Assembly: GCA_024276495.1 (NCBI GenBank)
Contig: JAJRXC010000077.1
Location: 1-64,000 of the forward strand
Source of the DNA: Actinomycetes bacterium
GTDB taxonomy: Bacteria; Actinomycetota; Acidimicrobiia; Acidimicrobiales; Aldehydirespiratoraceae
Length of the DNA stretch: 64,000 nucleotides
Direction of reading: 5' to 3'
A program made the position numbers and the translations under genes. This document shows positions 54,728 to 62,671 of the stretch, one piece after another (position 1 is the stretch's first letter; the number at the start of each line of letters is the position of its first letter). Below the pieces are notes generated by a model that saw only the letters and a program-made list of their open reading frames with translations, was not told where the DNA came from and searched no databases.

Positions 54728-55725
54728 CCGTTCGAATCGTCGTGTTGGGCACCGGCCGGATCGGGAGCATGCACGCGGCCCTCGTGGCTCGTCAGGTCCC
54801 CGGCGCCGAGTTGGCCGGTGTCTTCGACGTCACCGACAGCGCCGCGGCGATCGGGGCCGAGCTCGACTGCCCGGTGGCCGCCACGCTCGACGACGCCCTC
54901 GCGATCGACGCCGATGCCGTCGCGATCTGCACGTCGACCGACACGCACGTCGACATGATGGTGGCCGCCGCCGGAGCCGGTCGGGCCATCTTCTGCGAGA
55001 AGCCGGTGTCGCTCGACCTGGGCGAGGTCGATCGTGGCCTCGCGGCCGTCGAGGCGGCGACGGTGCCCCTGCAGATCGGTTTCAACCGTCGTTTCGACCC
55101 GAGCCACAGAGGAGTCGCCGATGCCGTCGCTACCGGCCGGCTGGGCGAGGTCCACCTGTGCAACATCACCAGCCGGGATCCCGGCCCGCCACCGATCGAG
55201 TACATAGCGGCCTCCGGGGGGATCTTCTGCGACATGACGATCCACGACTTCGACATGGCCCGTTTCGTGACCGGCAGCGACGTCATCGAGGTCTACGCCA
55301 CCGGTGCCGTTCGCATCGACCCCGAGATCGGCGAGGCCGGAGACCTCGACACGGCCGTCGTGGTCCTCACCCACGAGAACGGTGCGATCACGACCATCGA
55401 CAACAGCCGCCGGGCCGTGTACGGCTACGACCAGCGGGTGGAGGCGTTCGGATCCCACGGCATGGCGGGCTCCGACAACTTCCACGAGGCGAACAGCCGG
55501 GTGGCGACGAGCGCAGGGTTCGAGTCGCCCCCGCTGCAACACTTCTTTCTCGAGCGCTACACCCGCAGCTATCTCGATCAGTGGGACGCCTTCGTCGAGA
55601 TGGTGCGCGACGGCACACCGAGCCCGGTGAGCGGCGCCGACGGCCGGGCGCCGCTCGTCATCGGCCTCGCCGCGTGGAAGAGCGTGCAGGAGCGGCGACC
55701 CGTTCGCTGCGACGAGATCACGTGA
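54724..55725 (+). CDS. iolG: Inositol 2-dehydrogenase IolG
   Basis: 333 residues from the ATG at 54724 (ATGA). GTGRIGSMHA, CEKPVSLDL, IGFNRRFDPSH, ITSRDPGPPPIEYI, MTIHDFDMARF and NSRRAVYGYDQRVE are closely like the rhizobial and bacillar IolG/IdhA. It oxidises myo-inositol to 2-keto-inositol, the entry step. Stop overlaps the next start (GTGA). Confidence 0.92.
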   Translation: MTVRIVVLGTGRIGSMHAALVARQVPGAELAGVFDVTDSAAAIGAELDCPVAATLDDALAIDADAVAICTSTDTHVDMMVAAAGAGRAIFCEKPVSLDLGEVDRGLAAVEAATVPLQIGFNRRFDPSHRGVADAVATGRLGEVHLCNITSRDPGPPPIEYIAASGGIFCDMTIHDFDMARFVTGSDVIEVYATGAVRIDPEIGEAGDLDTAVVVLTHENGAITTIDNSRRAVYGYDQRVEAFGSHGMAGSDNFHEANSRVATSAGFESPPLQHFFLERYTRSYLDQWDAFVEMVRDGTPSPVSGADGRAPLVIGLAAWKSVQERRPVRCDEIT

Positions 55726-56657
55726 AGGCGCTCATCACCGGCGGAACCGGATTCGTCGGCTCGAACATCGTGGAGGTGTTCGCCCACGGCCACGGAGCCG
55801 ACGTCCTCGTCCCCACCCACTCGTTCACCCCGGTCGACGCGGACTACCGACACGAGCCCTGCGACCTCACCGATGCCGGTGCGGTCGCGGCGATGGTGCA
55901 GCGCTTCCGGCCCGACGTCATCGTGCACACCGCGATCCTGAACGACTTCGCCCGGATCTACCGGGAGCGGGAGGTCTCCTGGAACAGCTATGTGGGGGCG
56001 ACCCGCTGCCTCGTCGAGGCGGCGAACTCGGTCGACGCCAAGATGATCTTCGTCTCGACCGACTGGGTGTTCGACGGCACCCAGTCGGGGGCGGTCGAGA
56101 CGACACCGCCCAACCCGGTCAACCTCTACGGCGTGATGAAGATGGCCGGCGAGCTCGTGGTGTCCGAAGGCGCCGCCGACGGTGCCGTCGCCCGGATCTC
56201 CGGGGTGAACGGCATCCATCGGGCCCGCCCGTCCGTTCCCCGGGCCCAGGATCGCGGGTTCGGATACTTCGTCGCGTCGATCGTCGATTCGCTGCGGGCC
56301 GGGACCCCGTTTCGGGTCTGGGAGTCCGACGACATCAACATGATCGCCACCCCCAGCCTGGCCACCGAGAGCGCCGAGATGATGTGGCGGATCGCCGACC
56401 TCGACCGCACCGGGACCTTTCATTGCTGCGGGCGCGACTCGGTGTCTCGCCGCGGGCTCGCGTTGGCGACCTGCGACGCCTTCGGCCTCGACCCCGACCA
56501 GCTGGCGTTCGGCCCGCCCGATCCCGACGACGCGCCCGGCGTGCCGATCCCCTACGACACGAGCCTCGACGCGACGGCCACCGCGGCGGCGCTCGACTAC
56601 GAGCTTCCCTCGCTGTCGGCGCTGCTCGCGAAGTTCCGGCTCGAGTACGAGCGGTAG
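55722..56657 (+). CDS. NAD(P)-dependent epimerase/reductase (RmlD-like)
   Basis: 311 residues from a GTG at 55722. Rossmann ITGGTGFVGSNIVE, MIFVSTDWVFDGTQ and YGVMKMAGE (YxxxK). RmlD-type reductases act on nucleotide sugars; here it is the last gene of the inositol operon, so its substrate is unclear. It ends 4 bases from the convergent ROK gene with no visible terminator. Confidence 0.85.
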   Translation: MKALITGGTGFVGSNIVEVFAHGHGADVLVPTHSFTPVDADYRHEPCDLTDAGAVAAMVQRFRPDVIVHTAILNDFARIYREREVSWNSYVGATRCLVEAANSVDAKMIFVSTDWVFDGTQSGAVETTPPNPVNLYGVMKMAGELVVSEGAADGAVARISGVNGIHRARPSVPRAQDRGFGYFVASIVDSLRAGTPFRVWESDDINMIATPSLATESAEMMWRIADLDRTGTFHCCGRDSVSRRGLALATCDAFGLDPDQLAFGPPDPDDAPGVPIPYDTSLDATATAAALDYELPSLSALLAKFRLEYER

Positions 56658-56661
56658 CGCC

Positions 56662-57609
56662 TCACCCGCCCAGCGGCAGGTCGAGGCTCATCAACGCGGC
56701 GCCGATGGTGCTCGCGTCGGCGCCGAGCTCGGCCAGCACCACGTCGACCACGGGTCGCCGGGCCTGGCCGGGGAGAAGGACACGAAGCCATCGATCGACG
56801 CCATCGCGAAGCGGGGCACCGATGGTGGTGAGGCCGCCGCCGAGCACGACCCGCTCCGAGTCGAGGACCAGGATCAGGTTGGCGATTCCCCTCGCGACCT
56901 CGCGGCAGAACTCGTCGAAGATCGCCGTTGCCGCCTCGTCGCCCCGGCTCTCGGCCTCGGCCAGATGAAAGCCGGTGATGTCGTCGACCGACCCGGCCAG
57001 GGTCACGCCGAGCGGGAACCGGCCGGCAGCAGCGGCCTCTCGTCCCATCCGCCCGAGGGCGGTGCCGGAGGCGAAGTACTCCCACGGGCCCGCCTGACCG
57101 GTGTGATGGGTCGGGCCGTCGACGTCGATCACCATGTGGCCGCTCTCGCCCGCGAACCCGTTGGCTCCGAGAATGAGCGCACCGTTGGCGATGAAGCCCG
57201 TGCCGATCCCCGTGCCGAGGGCGACGAAGGCGAGATCGTCGACCCCGCGACCGGCGCCGAGCTTCGCCTCGGCCCAGGCGCCGGCGGTCGCGTCGTTGAT
57301 GACCGTCACCGGGCAGCCGGTGGCCTGCTCGAGCTCGGGCCCGATCGGGTACTCGACCAGTTCCGGGAGGTTGGGGGAGTAGCGGACGACCCCGGATTGA
57401 TGGGCCAGCCCGGCGATGCCGAGGCCGATGGAGTCGATGACCGAGCTGTTGCGGTCGCGAAGCTCGCCGACCATCTCGACCAGCTTCGCCAGCAACACCG
57501 GCCCGGCGCCGGCGCTCGATCGTGAGGTGCGGTCGAGAACCGCGCCACTGTTGGCATCCAAGAGAATGCCGCGGGCGTTTGTCCCGCCGACGTCGAACCC
57601 GATGATCAT
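56662..57609 (-). CDS. ROK-family sugar kinase
   Basis: 315 residues from the ATG at 57609. DVGGTNARGILLD (phosphate), INDATAGAWAEAKLG (substrate/catalytic Asp), LGTGIGTGFIANG and GANGFAGESGHM. The usual zinc CxCGxxGC element is replaced by THHTGQAGPW, with no Cys. It may phosphorylate glucose or a related sugar. Convergent with the inositol operon. Confidence 0.88.
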   Translation of the reverse strand: MIIGFDVGGTNARGILLDANSGAVLDRTSRSSAGAGPVLLAKLVEMVGELRDRNSSVIDSIGLGIAGLAHQSGVVRYSPNLPELVEYPIGPELEQATGCPVTVINDATAGAWAEAKLGAGRGVDDLAFVALGTGIGTGFIANGALILGANGFAGESGHMVIDVDGPTHHTGQAGPWEYFASGTALGRMGREAAAAGRFPLGVTLAGSVDDITGFHLAEAESRGDEAATAIFDEFCREVARGIANLILVLDSERVVLGGGLTTIGAPLRDGVDRWLRVLLPGQARRPVVDVVLAELGADASTIGAALMSLDLPLGG

Positions 57610-57679
57610 GAGGCCGCCAGCGTAGGCGAGTTTCTCCGGTTCCTGCCCCTCTACCCCTTGCCTGGTTCACCGCGCCACA

Positions 57680-58177
57680 ATGGTCCCCATGCCAATGCGC
57701 CAGGACTGCAAGTACTTCGAGTCCCGTAGCTATCCGAACGGTGACACCGTGCGGAAATGCGATCTCGATCTCGCTCCCGAGGCACCGTGGCGGTGCCCGG
57801 AGAACTGTCCGAAGTTCACCCGTCGACTGGCCGACGTCAACTGGAGCCACGGCACGCTCGTCACGCCGGCGACCCCCGACGAACCGGCGAGTCTCGGCGA
57901 GGACGACAGCATCGCGGCCTTGCTCGACGCGGCCGAGGACATCATCAACGAAGCGGTTCCGTCGGCGTTGGCGGATCTCGATGCCGAGCGGCAAAAGCGT
58001 CAGGGTGGTCGATTGCGCCGGACCCTGCGTCGGGCATCGGGAGGGTCGCTCGACAAGTCGTCTCGGAGGTCGGCGAAGAGCTCCGGGAAGAAGTCGGTCC
58101 GGAAGAACAAGCCGCCCAAGGCGCCCGGTGAGGGCATGGGGGAGAAGTTCCGACGGCGCTATCGCGACGGTCGCTGA
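57680..58177 (+). CDS. Small Cys-containing protein with basic tail, unknown
   Basis: 165 residues from the ATG at 57680, with alternative ATGs at 57689 and 57695. Four Cys near the start, C9 (QDCKYFESR), C27 (VRKCDLD), C39 and C43 (WRCPENCPKF), suggest a metal or Fe-S site. The C-terminal third is Lys/Arg-rich (SSGKKSVRKNKPPK). No family recognised by eye. It lies just upstream of sufD, so an Fe-S link is possible. Confidence 0.65.
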   Translation: MVPMPMRQDCKYFESRSYPNGDTVRKCDLDLAPEAPWRCPENCPKFTRRLADVNWSHGTLVTPATPDEPASLGEDDSIAALLDAAEDIINEAVPSALADLDAERQKRQGGRLRRTLRRASGGSLDKSSRRSAKSSGKKSVRKNKPPKAPGEGMGEKFRRRYRDGR

Positions 58178-58217
58178 CCATCAGCGCCACGCGTCTCGAT
58201 GGCGTTGGTCGATTAAC

Positions 58218-58236
58218 ACTACGTCGGTAGGATAAA
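58218..58236 (+). promoter_or_regulatory. Suf-associated upstream motif (sufD copy)
   Basis: ACTACGTCGGTAGGATAAA, 15/19 identical to the sufB copy at 33151-33169, containing the perfect dyad CTAC-gtcg-GTAG. It ends 51 bases before the sufD GTG (58288) and overlaps a possible -10, TAGGAT (58228-58233). Confidence 0.45.
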
Positions 58237-58287
58237 CCCCCGTCCGCCGGTCGATTCTCGACCCGCCCGATCCCTCGGATCCCTGCT

Positions 58288-59547
58288 GTGACCGACTTCT
58301 CACCCGACGCCGCCCGTGCGCTTCCCGGCCCGTCCTGGCTCGTTGATCGACGGGTCGCCGCCGCGACGGCATGGGCCGCCACGCCGATACCCGACGCCGC
58401 CGCGGAGGAATGGCGCTACAGCCCGATCGGGGAGCTCGACCTCGACCGGTACGCCCCTCCCACCGGGCTCGGCGACGCGCCGATGCCGCGGCTCGACATC
58501 GAGCCGGCGGCGATGGTTCGCACGGTCAACGGAAGGTTGGTGGCAGTCGACGTCGACGACGAGTTGATCGCGGCCGGCGTGCACGTCGGCCGGCTCGTCG
58601 ACCATCCCGACGGGGCCGATCTGTTCGGGGCGGTCGCCTCGGAGGCGGGCGACTACTTCACCGCGCTCAGCGACGGGTTCGCCCCCGATCCGATACTCGT
58701 GAGCGTGCCCCGAGGCGTCGAGGTCGATCGTCCGATCGTCGTCACCCACCACGCGGCCGGCGACGGTGCCGCCGCCTTCCCCCGACTGGTCGTCCGAGTC
58801 GAGGAGAACGCCGGCGTCGAGGTGCTCGACCACCACACCTCCGACGAGGATGCCGAGATCCTCGTGTGTCCCGTCGTCGAGCTCGAGCTCGCACCGGCGG
58901 GCCGGCTGGGCTACCTCAATGTCCAGGAGCTCGGCGACCAGACCTGGCAGATCGGGTCGCAATTGGCCCGCGTCGGTCGCGACGCGACCCTGACCGCCGC
59001 CACCGCCGCGTTCGGTGGGTCCTACGCCCGGACCCGCGCCGACACCCGCCTGGTCGGGCAGGGGGCCCACGGTGATCTCCTCGCCCTCTACTTCGGCGAC
59101 CGTCGACAGAACCTCGACTTTCGGACCTACCAGGATCACGTGGCGCCCGACACGACCAGCAACCTCCTGTACAAGGGGGTGGTGAGCGGCCACTCGCGCA
59201 GCATCTACACCGGGTTGATCCGGGTCCGTCCCGGGGCGCGGGGCACCAACGCCTTCCAGACGAATCGCAACCTCAAGCTCGGCGATGCCGCCTGGGCCGA
59301 GTCGGTGCCCAACCTCGAGATCGAGAACAATGATGTGCGTTGCAGCCACGCGTCGACGGTCGGCCCCGTCGACGAGGACCAGCGCTTCTATCTCGAGAGT
59401 CGCGGGGTGCCGTCCGCGGACGCCGAGCGTCTCATCGTCGCCGGATTCCTCGCCGAGGTGATCGAGTCGATGCCGGTGGCCGCGGCCGGTCACAAGATCC
59501 GCTCCGCGATCGCGACGAAGCTCGCCCGCCAGGCGGTGGCGGTCTGA
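58288..59547 (+). CDS. sufD: Fe-S cluster assembly protein SufD
   Basis: 419 residues from a GTG at 58288. EEWRYSPIGELDLDRY at the start is typical of SufD, as are LYFGDRRQNLDFRTYQDHVAPDTTSNLLYKG, SRSIYTGLIRV, NRNLKLGDAAWAESVPNLEIENNDVRCSHASTVGPVDEDQRFYLESRG. It works with SufB and SufC. Coupled to the Rieske gene by TGATG. Confidence 0.95.
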   Translation: MTDFSPDAARALPGPSWLVDRRVAAATAWAATPIPDAAAEEWRYSPIGELDLDRYAPPTGLGDAPMPRLDIEPAAMVRTVNGRLVAVDVDDELIAAGVHVGRLVDHPDGADLFGAVASEAGDYFTALSDGFAPDPILVSVPRGVEVDRPIVVTHHAAGDGAAAFPRLVVRVEENAGVEVLDHHTSDEDAEILVCPVVELELAPAGRLGYLNVQELGDQTWQIGSQLARVGRDATLTAATAAFGGSYARTRADTRLVGQGAHGDLLALYFGDRRQNLDFRTYQDHVAPDTTSNLLYKGVVSGHSRSIYTGLIRVRPGARGTNAFQTNRNLKLGDAAWAESVPNLEIENNDVRCSHASTVGPVDEDQRFYLESRGVPSADAERLIVAGFLAEVIESMPVAAAGHKIRSAIATKLARQAVAV

Positions 59548-59891
59548 TGTCCGCCCACACACTGTTTCCGTTGGAGGAGATCGAGCCGGGAACGGCCCGC
59601 AAGGTCACCGTCGAGGGCCACGACATCGCCCTGGTGCGGATCGACGACGACGTCTACGCGATCGGCGACACGTGCTCGCATGCCGAGGTCTCCTTGTCCG
59701 AGGGGTTCGTGGAGGCCGACGACTGCATGATCGAATGCGGTCGCCACGGTGCGCTCTTCGATCTCCGAACCGGCGAACCCGCGAGCCTTCCAGCCGTACG
59801 GCCCGTCCCGGTCTACGACGTCGCGGTCGTCGACGGCGTGGTGCGGCTCACCATCGGCGACCCGGAATCCGACGAGACGGAGGCGACATGA
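59547..59891 (+). CDS. Rieske-type ferredoxin of the Suf cluster
   Basis: 114 residues. The 2Fe-2S ligands are C43-x-H45 (TCSHAE) and C64-x2-H67 (CGRHGA). Similar small Rieske genes stand between sufD and sufC in other actinobacteria (for example Streptomyces), where they are misnamed dioxygenase ferredoxins. It may supply electrons for cluster assembly. Coupled on both sides. Confidence 0.92.
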   Translation: MSAHTLFPLEEIEPGTARKVTVEGHDIALVRIDDDVYAIGDTCSHAEVSLSEGFVEADDCMIECGRHGALFDLRTGEPASLPAVRPVPVYDVAVVDGVVRLTIGDPESDETEAT

Positions 59892-60670
59892 GCGAACTCG
59901 TCATCGAGGGTCTGAGAGCAGCGGTCGAGGGTCAGGAGATCCTCACCGGCGTTGACCTCGTCGTGCGGTCGGGTGAGGTCCATGCCGTGATGGGGCCCAA
60001 TGGATCGGGAAAATCGACCCTGTCCCACGTGCTGGCCGGCCGTCCCGGCTACGAGGTCCTGGGCGGCTCGGTCCGCCTCGACGGTCTCGAGCTGTTGACC
60101 CTGCCGGCCTGGCAACGGGCCGAGGCCGGGTTGTTCCTCGCGATGCAGTATCCGACCGAGGTGCCCGGGGTGGCCCTGCGCGACCTTCTTCGGGCGTCGG
60201 TCCGTGCCAGCGACGAAGCCGACGAGATCGAGTCGCGGATGCGGATAGAGGCGGGCCGGATCGGGTTCGACGAGCGGTTCCTCGAGCGGCCGCTCAACGT
60301 CGATCTCTCGGGCGGGGAGAAGAAGCGAAACGAGACGCTGCAGATGGGGGTCCTGCGCCCCAAGTTCGCCATTCTCGACGAGCTCGACTCCGGGCTCGAT
60401 GTCGACGCCTTGCGGATGGTCAGCCGCCGGGTGGAGGAAGCGACCGTGGAAGACGACCTCGGCGTGCTCGCGATCACCCACTACAGCCAGCTGTTCGAAC
60501 AGCTCCGGCCCGATGTCGTGCATGTGTTCGCCGCCGGCAGGATCCAGGAGAGCGGCGGTGCCGAGCTGGCCACCGAACTCGAATCGACGGGCTACGAACG
60601 CTGGGTCGAATCGGCGACACCGGCGGCGGCTACGCGGCCCGACGATCCGTTCGCCGACCCGCTGGCCTGA
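59888..60670 (+). CDS. sufC: Fe-S cluster assembly ATPase SufC
   Basis: 260 residues from the ATG at 59888. Walker A GPNGSGKST, SufC-specific FLAMQYPTEVPGVALRDLLR, signature LSGGEKKRNE, Walker B AILDELDSGLDVDAL, and THYSQLFE. It drives the SufBCD scaffold. Coupled to the pterin dehydratase gene by TGATG. Confidence 0.96.
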   Translation: MSELVIEGLRAAVEGQEILTGVDLVVRSGEVHAVMGPNGSGKSTLSHVLAGRPGYEVLGGSVRLDGLELLTLPAWQRAEAGLFLAMQYPTEVPGVALRDLLRASVRASDEADEIESRMRIEAGRIGFDERFLERPLNVDLSGGEKKRNETLQMGVLRPKFAILDELDSGLDVDALRMVSRRVEEATVEDDLGVLAITHYSQLFEQLRPDVVHVFAAGRIQESGGAELATELESTGYERWVESATPAAATRPDDPFADPLA

Positions 60671-60957
60671 TGGCCGCCGGCCTGCTCTCCGATGCCGAGA
60701 TCGACGCGTTTCTCGACGTCCATCCCGGCTGGGCGCGCGACGATGGTGGGCTGCGCCGCACCTTCGAGTTCGAGGACTTCAACCAGGCGTTCGGCTTCAT
60801 GTGTCGGGTCGCGTTGATCTCCGAGCGGCTCTTCCACCATCCCGAGTGGAGCAACGTCTTCAACCGGGTCGACATCCGGATCACCGATCACGATGCCGGC
60901 GGGATCTCGACGAACGATCGCGACTGGATCGAGAGGGTCGACCTCCTGGTCAGATGA
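60670..60957 (+). CDS. 4a-hydroxytetrahydrobiopterin dehydratase
   Basis: 95 residues, the family length. LFHHPEWSNVFNRVDIRI with H56-H57 and TDHDAGGIS (H74) carry the active-site histidines. It recycles pterin carbinolamine. It is coupled to sufC; a functional link to Fe-S assembly is not obvious. Confidence 0.93.
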   Translation: MAAGLLSDAEIDAFLDVHPGWARDDGGLRRTFEFEDFNQAFGFMCRVALISERLFHHPEWSNVFNRVDIRITDHDAGGISTNDRDWIERVDLLVR

Positions 60958-60970
60958 CGGCCCCGAGCGG

Positions 60971-61975
60971 TCAGCCGCCGGAGTCCCCGCGCAGGACCGG
61001 ATCGACCGGTCCGCCGGTCCAGTCGTAGATCACGACCGCGCCGGCCGTCGAGATCGAGGACTGGGCGATCTGGAACAAGACACCGCCGAAGACGGCGGCC
61101 CATCCACTCGCGGCGCCCAGCGGCGCGCTCACGATGTTGATGCCCATCGAGATCGCGAAGACGACCAACGTCAGGGCGAGGATCCGTCCTGCGACGGGCG
61201 CCCACCGGTCTCTGACGAGATCGATCGCGCCCCGAAGCGGTGGCGTCTCCCTCGGACCCACGATGAGCATCGCGAAGGCGATGTAGCCGAACGGGTAGAA
61301 CGCGATGATCGCCGCGATCAACGCCGGAGCGATGATGAGCAGGCTGAACGCCGACACCCACACCGCCAGCACGACGACCAGGCCGAGCCCGGCGAGCAGG
61401 AGCAACATGCCGAGCGTCCACAGCAAGTAGATCCCGACGATCCGGGGGAGTCGACGCATGGTCTGGCGGTAGGTCTCGGCAACCGGAATCGGTACGCCGG
61501 CATTGACCGATGCGAGATGCACGAACATCAGGACGGGGGTCAGGATCGTGCCCGCCAGCACGGCGACGCCGCCGACTCCCCAGCCGATGATGCTGCCCGT
61601 CCCCGCCTCGAACTCGATGGAGTTGACGAAGCGGTTGTCGGCCCGGTTCCCGTCGGGGTCGAAGCCCGGTTCGGTGATCCGACCGAGGATCTCGCCGATC
61701 CCCGGGGAGAGCGCCGCGTCGAACGCGAGGTACAAGATGACGATTCCGGCCACGAGGAGCAGCGCCACCGGCACCACGAGGACGACGAGCTCGCGCCAAC
61801 ATCGGCCGAGGAGCGAGAACGTGTCGGGCACGACCTGCCAGGCCGAGCCGGAACGACCCCCCGCGGGCGGCGGCTCCTTCGGCGCGCGGTGCTCGGTCCA
61901 CTGGTCGCCGTCCCAGTATCGGTGCTGGCCGGCGTGCTCGGGATCGTCGTACCATCCCGCCGGAACGTCAGTCAT
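60971..61975 (-). CDS. DUF2510-containing multi-pass membrane protein
   Basis: 334 residues from the ATG at 61975. Residues about 5-30 (GWYDDPEHAGQHRYWDGDQWT) are a DUF2510 module, common at the N-terminus of actinobacterial membrane proteins. About six hydrophobic segments follow. A glycerophosphoryl-diester-phosphodiesterase-like membrane domain is possible (LRGAIDLVRDRWAPVAGRIL). Function unknown. Confidence 0.85.
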   Translation of the reverse strand: MTDVPAGWYDDPEHAGQHRYWDGDQWTEHRAPKEPPPAGGRSGSAWQVVPDTFSLLGRCWRELVVLVVPVALLLVAGIVILYLAFDAALSPGIGEILGRITEPGFDPDGNRADNRFVNSIEFEAGTGSIIGWGVGGVAVLAGTILTPVLMFVHLASVNAGVPIPVAETYRQTMRRLPRIVGIYLLWTLGMLLLLAGLGLVVVLAVWVSAFSLLIIAPALIAAIIAFYPFGYIAFAMLIVGPRETPPLRGAIDLVRDRWAPVAGRILALTLVVFAISMGINIVSAPLGAASGWAAVFGGVLFQIAQSSISTAGAVVIYDWTGGPVDPVLRGDSGG

Positions 61976-62008
61976 GGGCGAGACCGTATCGCCACGTACG
62001 CTCGGTCG

Positions 62009-62662
62009 ATGGTGATGGAGCGATTCGAGGAGTTCGTCGACCCGGTCGACGGCACCCGCTGGACCGTCGATGTGGGTTTCCTGGGCTCTCGGTGGCGGTG
62101 CATCTGGGGTGAAGGCTGTCAGGGAATCCTCGACGAACCGGCGGAGGCGCTCGGTCACGGTTGCTGCTCGGTCGGGACCGAGCTTCTCGACGAGGAAGAG
62201 GCGATGACCCTCTCGGCTCTGGCCGCGACCCTCGACCCCGACCTGTTCCAGTTCCGCGCCTGGGCCGACGAACACGGCATCTTCGAAGACGAGCGGCGCC
62301 GACGGACGATCACCGTCGACGGCGCCTGCGTCTTCCTCAATCGTCCGGGATTCCGGGGTGGGGCGGGATGCGCGCTGCATCGCCAGGCCCTTCGCGATGG
62401 AGAGCGGCCGATCGACACGAAGCCATCGGTGTGCTGGCAACTCCCACTCGTGGTCGAACACGAGGCCGACGGCCGGGCCCGGCTCCGCCGGTGGGGTCGC
62501 GGCGACCGAGGCCCGGAGGGGGCCACGATGGCCTGGTGCTGCACCGAGGGAGACAACGCCCAGGTCGGGAGCAAGCCGACGGCGGAGGAGTTGGCCGACG
62601 AGCTCCGGGCTCTGGTCGGACCGGAGGTCGCGGTGGCGATTCGGCGATGGGTGGCCGACTGA
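62009..62662 (+). CDS. Cys-rich YkgJ/DUF3109-like protein
   Basis: 217 residues from the ATG at 62009 (a second ATG at 62015). Cys-rich blocks CIWGEGCQG, HGCCSVG, GACVFLNRPGFRGGAGCALH and SVCWQLPL resemble the metal-chelating YkgJ/DUF3109 layout. The ATG is 33 bases from the divergent membrane-protein start. A zinc or Fe-S site is inferred. Confidence 0.7.
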   Translation: MVMERFEEFVDPVDGTRWTVDVGFLGSRWRCIWGEGCQGILDEPAEALGHGCCSVGTELLDEEEAMTLSALAATLDPDLFQFRAWADEHGIFEDERRRRTITVDGACVFLNRPGFRGGAGCALHRQALRDGERPIDTKPSVCWQLPLVVEHEADGRARLRRWGRGDRGPEGATMAWCCTEGDNAQVGSKPTAEELADELRALVGPEVAVAIRRWVAD

Positions 62663-62671
62663 TCGCCGAGG

